NCBI RefSeq assembly: GCF_013035315.1
Contig: NZ_WQHP01000007.1
Span: 1 to 64,000, forward strand
Direction of reading: 5' to 3'
From: Ruegeria arenilitoris
GTDB lineage: Bacteria > Pseudomonadota > Alphaproteobacteria > Rhodobacterales > Rhodobacteraceae
Length of the DNA stretch: 64,000 bases
In this document: one piece after another, positions 35,429 to 45,878 of the stretch
Position numbering within the stretch: the stretch's first letter is position 1
How the letters are laid out: the number at the start of each line of letters is the position of its first letter
Program-made: the position numbers and the translations under genes
Notes under the pieces: generated by a model
What the model was told of the DNA's origin: nothing
Databases searched by the model: none
What the model saw: only the letters and a program-made list of their open reading frames with translations

Positions 35429-36937
35429 ATGATCGACTGGATCTTTCTGGCCATCATCAGCCTTGTATCCGCAAGTCTTGCCGTTCAGTGGCTTTTGCCA
35501 CGTCGGCGGCAAGGAGGTGACAATTTTGGCCTTTCTGCGCCCGCGTCGCTGTTCGACGCGGTGTTTCTGTTCGACGGGGACAAGTTGATCAGCCATTCGG
35601 ACATCGCGCTGGAAGGGTTCGAACAGGTGCGTGATTGGTCCGACTTGCGGCGCCTGCTACAGCGGGATTTCCCGACCTTTCCCGAAACGCCAGACCGCAT
35701 TCGCCGTGAGGGCAACATGGTCATTCCGGCCATCGACTGCACCGTCGAACGCGATGTTATGTGTGAATGGATCGACGGAATTGTACGGGTGCAATTGCGC
35801 AACCAAAGCGAGTGCCCGTCCTCAACCCACCGCGCACCCAACGATCCCAATCGCCTCGCGATGGAAAAGGCGCCCTACCCGGTCTGGCTTTTGGATCATC
35901 AAGGTACCGTGCGCTGGTGCAATGCGGCTTATGTCTCGCTGGTTCGCAAGGTGCGGGGGCAGGATACGGACCTGACCGCCCCCTTGTTTCCGGTGCACGA
36001 CGACGACCAAAGGCTGAGCGCAAAGACGCGCGTCTCGATTTCCTCCGCATTCAGCGACAACAAACTGTGGTTCGATCTTACGCTGGTCGATCATCCCGAA
36101 GGTCACCTGTCTTATGCTGTGGACATCAACGCGATTGTCGAGGCTGAGACCGCGCAGCGCAAATTCGTTCAGACAATGACCAAGACCTTTGCCCAGCTTT
36201 CCATTGGGCTGGCCATTTTCGACCGCAATCGCCAGTTGGCGCTGTTCAACCCTGCCCTGATTGACCTGACCACCCTGCCCCCTGATTTCCTGAGCTGCCG
36301 CCCCAGCCTGTCCAGCTTTTTCGACCGTCTGCGCGACCAGCATATGATGCCTGAGCCCAAGAATTATCGCAGTTGGCGCAGGCAGATGAACGACCTGCTC
36401 GAGGCGGCAGAAGACGGCAACTATCAAGAAACATGGTCCCTGCCCTCGGGCTCGGTCTATTCGGTCAGCGGGCGACCGCATCCGGACGGCGCGGTCGCCT
36501 TTCTGTTCGAGGATATTACGGCCGAAATCACTCTGACCCGGCGCTTTCGGTCGGAAATGGACCTGATGCAATCCATTCTGGACAAGCTGGCCGACGCGGT
36601 GGCGGTTTTCAGCGATGATGGCACACTGGCGTTTACAAACTATGCCTATCAGAAACTTTGGGGCGACACCGGGGATTCCGGGTTTGATGCGGATACTGTT
36701 CTGGATGTCACCAAAACCTGGCAGGAACACTGCACCGCGACCCCGATCCTGGGCGAAATTCGGGACTTTGTGGAAATGCGCGAAAACCGGGCAGAATGGT
36801 CAGGCGTGATTTATCTGCGCAACGGAACACCGCTAACCTGTATCGTGTGCCCGATGCAGAACGGGGCGACCATTGTTCGTTTCAACATGGACCCGCCAGA
36901 GGCGATGCGGCAAGAGGTGCAGCAAATCAGCGCCTGA
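35429..36937 (+). CDS. Kinase-less PAS protein at the divL position
   Basis: A 502-residue membrane-tethered sensor. One N-terminal helix (about 3-22), then several PAS or PAS_7-like units: about 140-220 (PYPVWLLDHQGTVRWCNAAYVSL), 250-370 (LSIGLAIFDRNRQLALFNPAL) and 380-490 (LADAVAVFSDDGTLAFTNYAYQKLWG). It stops there, without an H-box or HATPase domain. In Caulobacter and Rhizobiales a full DivL-type kinase sits just before tsaE, by recollection; this gene holds the same place. It may be a degenerate DivL or a PAS partner of another kinase. A CtrA box is upstream. ATG 35429. Confidence 0.75.
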   Translation: MIDWIFLAIISLVSASLAVQWLLPRRRQGGDNFGLSAPASLFDAVFLFDGDKLISHSDIALEGFEQVRDWSDLRRLLQRDFPTFPETPDRIRREGNMVIPAIDCTVERDVMCEWIDGIVRVQLRNQSECPSSTHRAPNDPNRLAMEKAPYPVWLLDHQGTVRWCNAAYVSLVRKVRGQDTDLTAPLFPVHDDDQRLSAKTRVSISSAFSDNKLWFDLTLVDHPEGHLSYAVDINAIVEAETAQRKFVQTMTKTFAQLSIGLAIFDRNRQLALFNPALIDLTTLPPDFLSCRPSLSSFFDRLRDQHMMPEPKNYRSWRRQMNDLLEAAEDGNYQETWSLPSGSVYSVSGRPHPDGAVAFLFEDITAEITLTRRFRSEMDLMQSILDKLADAVAVFSDDGTLAFTNYAYQKLWGDTGDSGFDADTVLDVTKTWQEHCTATPILGEIRDFVEMRENRAEWSGVIYLRNGTPLTCIVCPMQNGATIVRFNMDPPEAMRQEVQQISA

Positions 36938-36978
36938 ACCGGGTTGCAGGCAACCGGGCTCAGGGCCATTGTGGCGCC

Positions 36979-37452
36979 ATGACCAAATCGCCCTGCACTA
37001 TGACTTTGAACTCCCCCGAGGACACCGCCGTATTCGCAGCCCGCGTCGGCGCAACACTTGTGCCCGGCGACATCCTGTTGCTTGAAGGCGAAATTGGCAG
37101 CGGCAAAACGCATTTCGCACGCAGTCTGATACAGTCGCTGATGGCCGAGCCAGAGGATGTGCCCTCACCCACCTTCACGTTGGTTCAGGCCTATGACACG
37201 CCTCAGGCAGAAATCTGGCATTGTGACCTGTATCGCCTGAGCGCCGTCGAAGAGGTCGAAGAACTGGGCCTGACCGAGGCTTTTGACACCGCAATATGCC
37301 TGATTGAATGGCCTGGAAAGCTGGGTCCGCTGACGCCGGAAACAGCTGCCACTCTGACCTTCAAAACAGACCCTAACACGACGGGAATCCGCCATTTGAC
37401 CTTGTCATGGTCGGATCCGAAATGGCCTCAGAAACTAAGGATTGATGAATGA
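36979..37452 (+). CDS. tsaE: tRNA threonylcarbamoyladenosine biosynthesis protein TsaE
   Basis: A 157-residue P-loop ATPase. Walker A GEIGSGKTHFARSLI (about 38-52), PSPTFTLVQAYD and the HCDLYRL motif (about 79-85) are family markers. It partners TsaD, encoded at 24097, and TsaB in making t6A37. ATG 36979 fits the family length; an in-frame start at 36796 lies inside the PAS gene. The ATGA overlap with amgK couples translation. Confidence 0.93.
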   Translation: MTKSPCTMTLNSPEDTAVFAARVGATLVPGDILLLEGEIGSGKTHFARSLIQSLMAEPEDVPSPTFTLVQAYDTPQAEIWHCDLYRLSAVEEVEELGLTEAFDTAICLIEWPGKLGPLTPETAATLTFKTDPNTTGIRHLTLSWSDPKWPQKLRIDE

Positions 37453-38453
37453 CGAACCGGGCGGTTTTGGCCGAAGCGCTGATCGCGCAGACACCATGGG
37501 CCAACGCACAGCACGCGCCACTGGCCGGCGATGCCTCGAACCGAAAGTACGAACGGCTGACCGATCCTGACACCGGTAAAACGGCGGTTCTGATGGACTC
37601 TCCTCCGGACAAGATGGGCAATGTCGATGATTTCGTGCGCGTCGCTCAATACCTGCTGTCCCTTGGCCTGAGTGCTCCGGAAATATACGCAGAGGACTCT
37701 CATTACGGGTTCCTCCTGCTTGAGGACCTTGGCGACGATCTGTTCGCCCGCGTGCTGGAACAGACCCCCGAAAAAGAGCGCGAACTTTACGCTGCCGCTA
37801 CAGATGTTTTGGTCGACCTGCACAATGCAGCCACCCTGTCCCTTCCCTCATATGATCCGTCACTCATGACTGAGCTGGCCGCGTTGTCATTTACGAAATA
37901 CGCGCAGGCAATCCTGGGCACTCATGACACCGATGCGCGAAATCGGTTTGAAAACCGGTTCTCGGACATCCTGCATCGCGAAACCTCGGGCAGCAAAACC
38001 GTCGTGCTGCGGGATTATCATGCCGAGAACCTGATCTGGTTGCCCGATCGCACCGGCGTAAAGCGCGTTGGTTTGCTGGATTTTCAATCCGCCATGCTGG
38101 GCCATCCGGCCTATGATCTGGTTTCATTGCTGCAGGATGTGCGCCGGTATGTTTCACCCGGAACCGAGATGCAGATGGTCAACCGTTACATTGCGGCGAC
38201 CGGGATGAACGATCACGACTTCCGCACAGCCTATGCCGTCTTGGGAGCGCAAAGAAATCTGCGAATTCTGGGCGTCTTTGCCCGGCTTGCCACCGAGTAT
38301 GGCAAACCCGGCTATATCGACCTGATCCCGGCAACCTGGTCGCATCTGATGCGGGATCTGGAACATCCCGCGCTGGTCTCGGTCGCTGATCTGGTGCGCA
38401 ACGCCCTGCCTGCACCCACTCCTGAAAATCTGGACAGGCTCAGACAGAAATGA
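37449..38453 (+). CDS. amgK: AmgK-like aminosugar anomeric kinase (APH fold)
   Basis: A 334-residue phosphotransferase of the aminoglycoside phosphotransferase fold. Brenner motif VLRDYHAENLIWLPDR (about 184-199), with D and N as catalytic and metal residues, followed by the LLDFQSAMLGHPAYDLVSLLQD Asp. With the next gene it forms the AmgK-MurU pair, which turns N-acetylmuramate recovered from the wall into UDP-MurNAc and bypasses de novo synthesis, the route behind fosfomycin tolerance in Pseudomonas. It overlaps tsaE and murU by four bases each. Confidence 0.85.
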   Translation: MTNRAVLAEALIAQTPWANAQHAPLAGDASNRKYERLTDPDTGKTAVLMDSPPDKMGNVDDFVRVAQYLLSLGLSAPEIYAEDSHYGFLLLEDLGDDLFARVLEQTPEKERELYAAATDVLVDLHNAATLSLPSYDPSLMTELAALSFTKYAQAILGTHDTDARNRFENRFSDILHRETSGSKTVVLRDYHAENLIWLPDRTGVKRVGLLDFQSAMLGHPAYDLVSLLQDVRRYVSPGTEMQMVNRYIAATGMNDHDFRTAYAVLGAQRNLRILGVFARLATEYGKPGYIDLIPATWSHLMRDLEHPALVSVADLVRNALPAPTPENLDRLRQK

Positions 38454-39136
38454 CCCAAACACCCGAAGCCGTCATGCTGTTTGCCGCCGGGTTTGGCACC
38501 CGTATGGGTGCTTTGACGAAGGACCGACCCAAACCCCTGATCGAGGTCGCGGGACAGCCGCTGATCGATCACGCGCTGGGTCTTGTGGACGAGCTGCGCC
38601 CCAAGCGCGTGGTGGCCAATCTGCACTATCTGCCCGAACAGCTGGAAGCACATCTGGCCCCCAAAGGCGTTCTATTGTCCAATGAAACCGGGCAGATACT
38701 GGAAACAGGCGGCGGATTGCGCGCTGCGCTGCCCTTGCTGGGACCTCAACCCGTTTTCACACTTAACCCCGATGCCATTTGGTCCGGGCCAAACCCGCTG
38801 ACCCTGTTGCAAAAGGCGTGGGACCCGGATCGCATGGACGCATTGTTGATGTGCGTTCCGGTGGACCAGACAGTCGGGCACGCCGGCAAAGGTGATTTCA
38901 CTGCAGATAAAAACGGTAGGATCACCCGTGGCGGCACGCTGATCTATGGCGGTGCCCAGATCATGAAAACCGAAGGGTTGTTGGATATCCCAGAGACGTC
39001 ATTCTCGCTGAACTTGCTGTGGGACAAAATGCAACAGAACAACCGCCTGTTTGCCTGTATCTATCCCGGGCGGTGGTGCGATGTCGGCCATCCGGAAGGG
39101 ATTGCCTTGGCCGAGGATCTGATCGCCAATGTTTGA
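38450..39136 (+). CDS. murU: MurU-like nucleotidyltransferase
   Basis: A 228-residue sugar-1-phosphate nucleotidyltransferase. Signature AAGFGTRMGALTKDRPKPLIEVAGQPLI (about 9-36, the G-x-G-x-R uridylyl-transfer loop) and NPDAIWSG for metal binding. It takes MurNAc-1-phosphate from AmgK and UTP to UDP-MurNAc. The 3' end overlaps addB by eight bases. Confidence 0.87.
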   Translation: MTQTPEAVMLFAAGFGTRMGALTKDRPKPLIEVAGQPLIDHALGLVDELRPKRVVANLHYLPEQLEAHLAPKGVLLSNETGQILETGGGLRAALPLLGPQPVFTLNPDAIWSGPNPLTLLQKAWDPDRMDALLMCVPVDQTVGHAGKGDFTADKNGRITRGGTLIYGGAQIMKTEGLLDIPETSFSLNLLWDKMQQNNRLFACIYPGRWCDVGHPEGIALAEDLIANV

Positions 39137-42056
39137 GCCCAGCCCCGCGCCGCGCGTTTTTGCTGTTCCACCCGGAGCGGACTTTCCGAAAATGCTGGTT
39201 CAGGGCCTTCGGAATCGCAGCGCCGCGCATCCGCCCGACGCTCTGGCGCGGGTTCAGCTGGTGGTCAACACACGGCGCATGGCCCGGCGGGTCCGAGATC
39301 TGTTCGATCAGGGTCCGGCTTGCCTTTTGCCACGCTTGTCACTTGTCACCGATCTGGGGGAAAGTGTCGATCTGGCTCAGATCCCGCCGGCTGTTCCTCC
39401 GCTGCGCCGCAGGCTGGAGCTGACCCAGTTGATCGCCAAACTGTTGGAGCAACAGCCCGATCTGGCCGCGCGGTCGTCGTTGTTTGATCTGTCTGACAGC
39501 TTGGCCGCGCTGATTGACGAGATGCAGGGCGAAGGGGTTTCGCCTGATGCGATCCGCCAATTGGACGTCAGCGATATGTCCGGGCACTGGGCCCGCGCCC
39601 AGACATTTTTCGGGATCGCGGATCACTTTGTTGACTCCGGTCCGAATGCTTTGGACGTACAGGCGCGGCAACGGCTGGTGGTGGAGAACCTGATCGCACG
39701 CTGGCACGACGCGCCCCCGCAGCATCCGGTGATCCTTGCGGGTTCGACCGGTTCGCGCGGGACCACACTGATGTTGATGGAGGCCGTCGCCCGCTTGCCT
39801 CAGGGTGCATTGATCCTGCCAGGGTATGATTTCGATCAGCCAGAGGATGTCTGGCATGGGTTGGACGATGCGCTGACATCCGAAGATCACCCTCAGTACC
39901 GGTTCCGTAAACTGATGACCCAGCTTGGGCTTGAGCCGGGTCAGGTTCGTCCGTGGACCGATGATCCGGCACCCTCGCCCTCTCGTAACCGTTTGGCATC
40001 GCTGGCTTTACGGCCAGCGCCGATCACTGACGCATGGATGTCCGAAGGCCCAAAGCTGACCGATCTGGATGGTGCCACCAAAGACCTCACGCTTGTCGAG
40101 GCGCAGTCACCACGGTCAGAGGCGCTGGCCATCGCACTGCGCTTGCGCGAAGCCGCTGAGTCCGGCCAGACCGCTGCGCTGATCACGCCCGACCGGATGC
40201 TGACCCGTCAGGTCAGCGCCGCCCTGGATCGCTGGAATATCCTGCCCGATGACAGCGCCGGTCTGCCGCTACAGTTGTCGCCGCCGGGCCGGTTCCTGCG
40301 CCATGTCGCGGGTTTGTTTGCCCGGCGTCTGGATGGTGAGGCGCTGCTGACCCTGTTGAAACACCCATTGTGCCACGACGGTGGCGAGCGTGGGGTGCAT
40401 TTGCTTCACACCCGCGATCTTGAACTGGACTTGCGCCGCCATGGCCCACCGTTCCCTGACAGCGCCAGCCTGACTGCTTTTGCTATTCGCAAAGAGGTAC
40501 CCGAGGAGTGGGTTCGGTGGGTGGTAACGCATTTCTGCGATCAACAGGTTCTTGGTCAGCGTCCCTTGTCCGACTGGGTGTTCGCCCTGCGCAAACTGGC
40601 CGAAGCGATTTCCGCCGGAAGCGAGGGGGAAACCGGCACATTATGGGATAAGAACGCAGGCCAAAAGGCACTGGCCGTACTGACCGGGCTGGAAGAAGAG
40701 GCGCAGCACGGCGGCCCCATGACCGCCCACGACTTTGCCGACCTGTTGGGCGCACTTTTGGCAGGCGAAGAGGTCCGCGACCGCGACGCCCCGCATCCAC
40801 ACATCATGATCTGGGGTACGCTTGAGGCGCGCGTGCAGGGGGCTGATCTGCTGATCCTCGGCGGGCTGAACGAAGGCAGCTGGCCAGAAGCCGCCGCTCC
40901 CGACCCGTGGCTGAACCGTCAAATGCGCGACAAGGCCGGGCTTTTGTTACCCGAACGTCGGATCGGATTGTCTGCTCATGACTTCCAACAGGCCATCGGC
41001 GCGCCTGAGGTCTGGCTGACCCGCGCGACTCGTTCTGATGATGCTGAAACCGTTCCGTCGCGCTGGCTGAACCGGTTAACGAACCTGTTGCAGGGCCTGC
41101 CAGGGCAGGGTGGGCCGGACGCCCTGTCGGCGATGCGCGCACGTGGGCGGCAATGGCTGCGATGGTCTGAACAGTTGGAGGCAGCGCCCCACATCGAACC
41201 CGCGCCGCGCCCGTCACCGCGGCCTCCGGTGACATCTCGACCCAACCGGCTGAGCGTGACCGAGATCAAACGACTGATCCGTGATCCTTATGCCATTTAC
41301 GCCAAACACGTTCTGCGACTGAAACCGCTGGACCCGCTGGTTCAGGCTCCGGATGCTTTGCTGCGCGGAATCGTGATCCACGAAGTCCTGGAACACTTCA
41401 TCAAGGACAGCGTTCTGGACAGCGCTTTGCTGACCCGCGAGAACTTTTTGAAACGTGCAGAAACCTTGCTGGATCAGCACGTGGCGTGGCCGACGGCGCG
41501 CAAACTTTGGCTGGCCCGGTTGGAGCGCATCGCAGATGATTTTCTGTCCGCCGAAACCGCGCGGCGTGGTGACGGTGGTCCCGTGGCCTTTGAAGCCGCG
41601 ATGAAGCTGGTGCTGTCGCCGTTGGATTTCACCATTGCCGGGCGCGCGGATCGGATCGACCGTAACAGCCGCGGCGCGCTGCGGATTGTGGACTACAAGA
41701 CGGGCACCCCTCCGACCGAAAGCCAGCAATCCAAGTTCGACAAACAGCTGCTGATCGAAGCGATGATGGCCGAGCAGGGCGGTATCGAAGGGTTTGATCC
41801 GTTTCCGGTGGCCGAGGCGGTCTTTATCGGCATGGGCGGCAGCTACAAAGAAATACCGGCACCACTGGCAAAAGAACCACCCGACAAGGTTCTGGCCGAG
41901 CTCAAAGAGCTGATCTCAGCTTATTTAGAGCCTGATCAGGGATTCTCTTCCCGCCGGATGCTGCACAAGGACACGGACATTGGCGACTATGACCATCTGG
42001 CCCGGTTTGGCGAGTGGGATCGCACCGATGACACAACGCCCGAGGATCTGACATGA
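39129..42056 (+). CDS. addB: ATP-dependent nuclease subunit AddB
   Basis: A 975-residue AddB of the alphaproteobacterial type. The N-terminal two thirds is an inactivated UvrD-like helicase fold. The C-terminal PD-(D/E)XK nuclease domain shows ADRIDRNSRGALRIVDYKTG (about 835-854). Upstream of it VTEIKRLIRDPYAIYAKHVL carries one of the iron-sulphur or motif-I type segments. With AddA it resects double-strand breaks and feeds RecA; Chi regulation is family knowledge. It follows murU and overlaps addA (ATGA). Confidence 0.93.
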   Translation: MFEPSPAPRVFAVPPGADFPKMLVQGLRNRSAAHPPDALARVQLVVNTRRMARRVRDLFDQGPACLLPRLSLVTDLGESVDLAQIPPAVPPLRRRLELTQLIAKLLEQQPDLAARSSLFDLSDSLAALIDEMQGEGVSPDAIRQLDVSDMSGHWARAQTFFGIADHFVDSGPNALDVQARQRLVVENLIARWHDAPPQHPVILAGSTGSRGTTLMLMEAVARLPQGALILPGYDFDQPEDVWHGLDDALTSEDHPQYRFRKLMTQLGLEPGQVRPWTDDPAPSPSRNRLASLALRPAPITDAWMSEGPKLTDLDGATKDLTLVEAQSPRSEALAIALRLREAAESGQTAALITPDRMLTRQVSAALDRWNILPDDSAGLPLQLSPPGRFLRHVAGLFARRLDGEALLTLLKHPLCHDGGERGVHLLHTRDLELDLRRHGPPFPDSASLTAFAIRKEVPEEWVRWVVTHFCDQQVLGQRPLSDWVFALRKLAEAISAGSEGETGTLWDKNAGQKALAVLTGLEEEAQHGGPMTAHDFADLLGALLAGEEVRDRDAPHPHIMIWGTLEARVQGADLLILGGLNEGSWPEAAAPDPWLNRQMRDKAGLLLPERRIGLSAHDFQQAIGAPEVWLTRATRSDDAETVPSRWLNRLTNLLQGLPGQGGPDALSAMRARGRQWLRWSEQLEAAPHIEPAPRPSPRPPVTSRPNRLSVTEIKRLIRDPYAIYAKHVLRLKPLDPLVQAPDALLRGIVIHEVLEHFIKDSVLDSALLTRENFLKRAETLLDQHVAWPTARKLWLARLERIADDFLSAETARRGDGGPVAFEAAMKLVLSPLDFTIAGRADRIDRNSRGALRIVDYKTGTPPTESQQSKFDKQLLIEAMMAEQGGIEGFDPFPVAEAVFIGMGGSYKEIPAPLAKEPPDKVLAELKELISAYLEPDQGFSSRRMLHKDTDIGDYDHLARFGEWDRTDDTTPEDLT

Positions 42057-45000
42057 GCGCCCGCAATGACGCGACCGAGCGGCAGGTGCAGGCCGCACGT
42101 CCCGACGCTTCGACCTGGCTCGCAGCGAATGCGGGGTCCGGTAAGACTCGGGTTCTGACCGACCGGGTGGCGCGTTTGTTGTTGGCTGGCGTGCAGCCGC
42201 AACACATCCTGTGCCTGACCTACACCAAGGCCGCCGCCAGCGAGATGCAGAACCGGTTGTTCAAACGGTTGGGTGAATGGGCCATGCTTGGCGATGACCC
42301 GCTGCTGGCGCAATTGACCGATCTGGGTGTGCCGGGGATCATCGACCCGGATCGGCTGGCGCAGGCGCGCACGCTGTTCGCCCGCGCAATTGAAACGCCT
42401 GGCGGATTGAAAATCCAGACGATCCACTCGTTCTGCGCCTCGTTGCTGCGGCGCTTCCCGCTAGAAGCCGGGGTTAGCCCGCAATTTTCAGAAATGGAGG
42501 ACCGCGCGGCAGCCCTTTTGCGGGAAGAGATTGTCGAGGATTTCGCAGAAGGCCCTCAGGCCACACTCATCGAAGATGTCGCCCGGTTTGTCACCGATAC
42601 CGGGTTCGACAATCTCACGGCTGCGATCACCCACAAACGCAACCTGTTTGCGCAGCCACTGGACTGGTACGGCGTCCTGCAGCGATTTGAACTGCCTGAA
42701 GGGTTTGACGAAGATACCCTGCTCAGCCGCGTGTTTCTGGGCGGAGAAGTGGAGTTGATCCGCACCATCCTGCCCGCATTGAATGAAAGCGGCGGGAACA
42801 ATGCCAAAGCGGCAGCAAAACTGTCAGCCTTTTCAGAGGCACGGATCACCAGCCTGCCCATGTTGGAAAGCGTGTTTTTGACCGGCAAAAGCGCGAAAGA
42901 GCCGTTCACCGCCAAAATCAACAGCTTCCCCACCAAAGCCCTGCGTGAAGGGATTCTGGCGGGCCAGATGCCTCAGCTTGAGGCGTTCATGCTGCGGGTC
43001 GAGGCCGCTCGGGAACACCGGCTTGCCCTGATCGCAGCGCGAAAGACTCATTTCCTGCACCGGTTCGCAACCGCTTTCCTGCCGGAATACGAACGGCGCA
43101 AACAGCTGCGGGGATGGCTGGATTTTGACGACCTGATCCTGCGTGCGCGGCAAGTCCTGAACGATCCCGCGGTGGCCGAGTGGGTGTTGTACCGTCTGGA
43201 CGGCGGAATCGACCACATTCTGGTCGACGAGGCGCAGGACACCAGCCCGGATCAATGGGACGTGGTCGAAAAACTGGCGCAGGAATTCACCAGCGGGGAA
43301 GGGGCCCGGTCCGGAGTCGAGCGCACGATTTTCGTGGTCGGCGACAAGAAGCAGTCGATCTATTCTTTTCAGGGCGCAGACCCTCAGGCCTTTGACAGGA
43401 TGCAGGCCGAGTTTGGGCGAAAACTGTCGGAATCAGGCTCTAAACTATGGGATTCGACGTTGGAGTATTCCTTCCGATCCTCCAGCGCGATTTTGTCTTT
43501 GGTGGATATCCTGTTCGAAAACAGAGCTGAGGCCGGGTTTCACAAGGACAGCCAGCACCGCGCCTTCAAAGCAGATTTGCCGGGCAGGGTCGATCTGTGG
43601 CCCGTCGTGGAAAAGGTCGAAGACGATGATGACAGCGACTGGACCGATCCTGTGGATCGGCCCGGAGCGCGGCATCACAATGTCATTCTGGCTGAGAAGG
43701 TCGCCAAATCGATCAAGGATATGATCGACAGCGGCGAAACGATTCCCGAAGATGGCGAGCCCGGCACATTTGTCCGGCGCAAAGTGCAGCCCGGGGATTT
43801 CCTGATCCTGGTCCAACGCCGCTCGGACCTGTTTGCCGAGATCATCCGAGCCTGCAAGGCGCAAGGGTTGCCCATCGCCGGGGCAGACCGTCTGAAAGTT
43901 GGCGCAGAACTTGCTGTCAAAGACCTGGCCGCTCTGCTGAGCTTTCTGGCTACGCCCGAGGACAGTCTGTCACTGGCCACCGTCCTGAAATCCCCGCTGT
44001 TTGGTTGGAGCGAGCAGCAGCTGTTCGATCTAGCGCACCGCCGGAAAGAACAATTCCTGTGGGCTGCCTTGCGCCAGCGAGCCGACGAATTCCCGGAAAC
44101 GCTGGCCGTTCTGAATGATCTGCGTGGCCAAATCGACTTTTTGCGCCCTTATGACCTGATCGAACGTATCCTGACCCGCCATGACGGCCGCCGCAAATTG
44201 CTGGGTCGCCTAGGGGCCGAGGCCGAAGATGGTATCAACGCCCTGCTATCCCAAGCCTTGGCCTATGAACGGACCGACATCCCCAGCCTGACAGGTTTCC
44301 TTGTCTGGATGCAGACAGATGATCTGGAAATCAAACGTCAAATGAGCGGCGTGGGCAATATGATCCGGGTGATGACGGTGCATGGCTCCAAAGGTCTGGA
44401 GGCACCGATTGTAATCCTGCCGGATACCGGAAAACGGCAAGCCCCGCGCGACGCCGAGATTATGGTTGCGGATGGAACACCCCTGTGGAAGGTGCCAGCC
44501 GATGCCTCTCCGGCGCTGATTGCACAGGCCCGCAATGAGGCCCGCGCCCGAGAAGAGAATGAGCGGCTTCGGTTGCTGTATGTGGCTCTAACACGGGCCG
44601 AAAAGTGGCTGATTGTCGGCGCTGCGGGCGATGTCGGTAAAGATGGCAACAGCTGGTATCTGATGGTGCAAGCCGCGATGGAACGGGCAGGGGCTGTGCA
44701 ATTGACCGGCACTGAAACCCTGCGTCTTTCGCACGGGGATTGGGACGCTCTGCCCATGATCGAAACGCATGAGGCCACAGTGGCTGACCGGGATATGCCG
44801 CCGTCATTCCTGACATCAGCAAAAACACCTGATGCGGAACCTGAAACCATCAGCCCGTCGGACCTTGGGGGTGCCAAGGCCCTGCCTGGCGATGCGGGAC
44901 AGGATGAAGAGGCCGCAAAACTTCGCGGTACGCGCCTGCACTTGTTGTTGGAACATTTGCCCTCGGTCGCGCAGGATAGCTGGCCAGAGCTATGCGCCCG

Positions 45001-45409
45001 GCTTCTACCCGAATTGCAAGACCCGGACCGGCAAGATCTGTTGGCCGAGGCCTGCGACGTTTTGGCCGCACCGCATCTGCAGGCAGTCTTTGCCGACAAC
45101 GCTCTGGCTGAGGTGCCGGTGACGGCCGATCTGAACGGGCGTCGAATGCACGGCATTATCGACCGGCTGATTGTCTCAGATACCGAGGTTCAGGTCATTG
45201 ATTTCAAATCAAATGCGACCGTGCCGAGGGACGCGCAAACCTGCCCCGAGGGCGTGTTGCGACAAATGGGGGCCTATGCTCAGGCCATGTCGCAGATCTA
45301 TCCAAGCCATGAAATCCGAACCGCAATCCTGTGGACCCGGACAGCCACGCTCATGTGGTTGCCACACGATCTTGTGACGGATGCGTTGGACCGTACCCAG
45401 ATATCTTGA
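42053..45409 (+). CDS. addA: ATP-dependent helicase/nuclease subunit AddA
   Basis: A 1118-residue helicase-nuclease. SF1 helicase motifs: [13 protein letters not shown] (about 22-33), [56 protein letters not shown] and [15 protein letters not shown]. The C-terminal RecB-type nuclease has VIDFKSNAT (about 1050). It unwinds and cuts from DNA ends with AddB. About 60 bases separate it from trxA, the usual alphaproteobacterial neighbour. Confidence 0.95.
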   Translation: MSARNDATERQVQAARPDASTWLAANAGSGKTRVLTDRVARLLLAGVQPQHILCLTYTKAAASEMQNRLFKRLGEWAMLGDDPLLAQLTDLGVPGIIDPDRLAQARTLFARAIETPGGLKIQTIHSFCASLLRRFPLEAGVSPQFSEMEDRAAALLREEIVEDFAEGPQATLIEDVARFVTDTGFDNLTAAITHKRNLFAQPLDWYGVLQRFELPEGFDEDTLLSRVFLGGEVELIRTILPALNESGGNNAKAAAKLSAFSEARITSLPMLESVFLTGKSAKEPFTAKINSFPTKALREGILAGQMPQLEAFMLRVEAAREHRLALIAARKTHFLHRFATAFLPEYERRKQLRGWLDFDDLILRARQVLNDPAVAEWVLYRLDGGIDHILVDEAQDTSPDQWDVVEKLAQEFTSGEGARSGVERTIFVVGDKKQSIYSFQGADPQAFDRMQAEFGRKLSESGSKLWDSTLEYSFRSSSAILSLVDILFENRAEAGFHKDSQHRAFKADLPGRVDLWPVVEKVEDDDDSDWTDPVDRPGARHHNVILAEKVAKSIKDMIDSGETIPEDGEPGTFVRRKVQPGDFLILVQRRSDLFAEIIRACKAQGLPIAGADRLKVGAELAVKDLAALLSFLATPEDSLSLATVLKSPLFGWSEQQLFDLAHRRKEQFLWAALRQRADEFPETLAVLNDLRGQIDFLRPYDLIERILTRHDGRRKLLGRLGAEAEDGINALLSQALAYERTDIPSLTGFLVWMQTDDLEIKRQMSGVGNMIRVMTVHGSKGLEAPIVILPDTGKRQAPRDAEIMVADGTPLWKVPADASPALIAQARNEARAREENERLRLLYVALTRAEKWLIVGAAGDVGKDGNSWYLMVQAAMERAGAVQLTGTETLRLSHGDWDALPMIETHEATVADRDMPPSFLTSAKTPDAEPETISPSDLGGAKALPGDAGQDEEAAKLRGTRLHLLLEHLPSVAQDSWPELCARLLPELQDPDRQDLLAEACDVLAAPHLQAVFADNALAEVPVTADLNGRRMHGIIDRLIVSDTEVQVIDFKSNATVPRDAQTCPEGVLRQMGAYAQAMSQIYPSHEIRTAILWTRTATLMWLPHDLVTDALDRTQIS

Positions 45410-45468
45410 CCTTACCCAGCCCGACCCCTACGTTCTGTTCCCGAGTTACCCCATTCAGGAGACAGAAT

Positions 45469-45789
45469 ATGTCGACCGTAGCCGTTACCGACGATACCTT
45501 TGACGCCGAAGTCAAAAACTCCGATGTCCCCGTTGTGGTGGATTTCTGGGCCGAGTGGTGCGGCCCCTGTAAGCAGATTGGCCCCGCTCTGGAAGAGCTG
45601 GCAGCCGAGTATGGCGGCAAGGTGAAGATCGCCAAGGTGGATGTGGACAGCAACCCGAACTCGGCCGCCGCAATGGGCGTACGCGGTATTCCGGCGCTGT
45701 TCATCTTCAAAGATGGCCAGGTTGTCTCGAACCGGGCAGGTGCGGCACCCAAGGCTGCGCTGCAAAGCTGGATTGACGAATCCATCTAA
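45469..45789 (+). CDS. trxA: Thioredoxin
   Basis: A 106-residue thioredoxin with the active site [13 protein letters not shown] (CGPC, Cys at about 29 and 32) and the cis-Pro loop [12 protein letters not shown]. It reduces protein disulphides in the cytoplasm. ATG 45469 behind AGGAGA gives the standard length; the in-frame start at 45331 runs through the addA end. Followed by an intrinsic terminator. Confidence 0.97.
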   Translation: MSTVAVTDDTFDAEVKNSDVPVVVDFWAEWCGPCKQIGPALEELAAEYGGKVKIAKVDVDSNPNSAAAMGVRGIPALFIFKDGQVVSNRAGAAPKAALQSWIDESI

Positions 45790-45811
45790 GGATTTGCCGA
45801 TTTACTGATCC

Positions 45812-45842
45812 AAAGGGCGTCCCGCATGGGGCGCCTTTTTTT
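45812..45842 (+). terminator. Terminator of trxA
   Basis: AAAGGGCG pairs with CGCCTTT around a CCCGCATGGG inner stem, ending in a run of seven T, 22 bases past the trxA stop. Confidence 0.85.
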
Positions 45843-45878
45843 AAAGCTCAAAGGCTTCGTGCACGTTTTCAAAAGGCC

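Noticed and set aside
35822..36730. 302-codon minus-strand frame
   Set aside because: Antisense to the PAS gene, with no recognisable motif; the plus-strand PAS protein is clearly coding.
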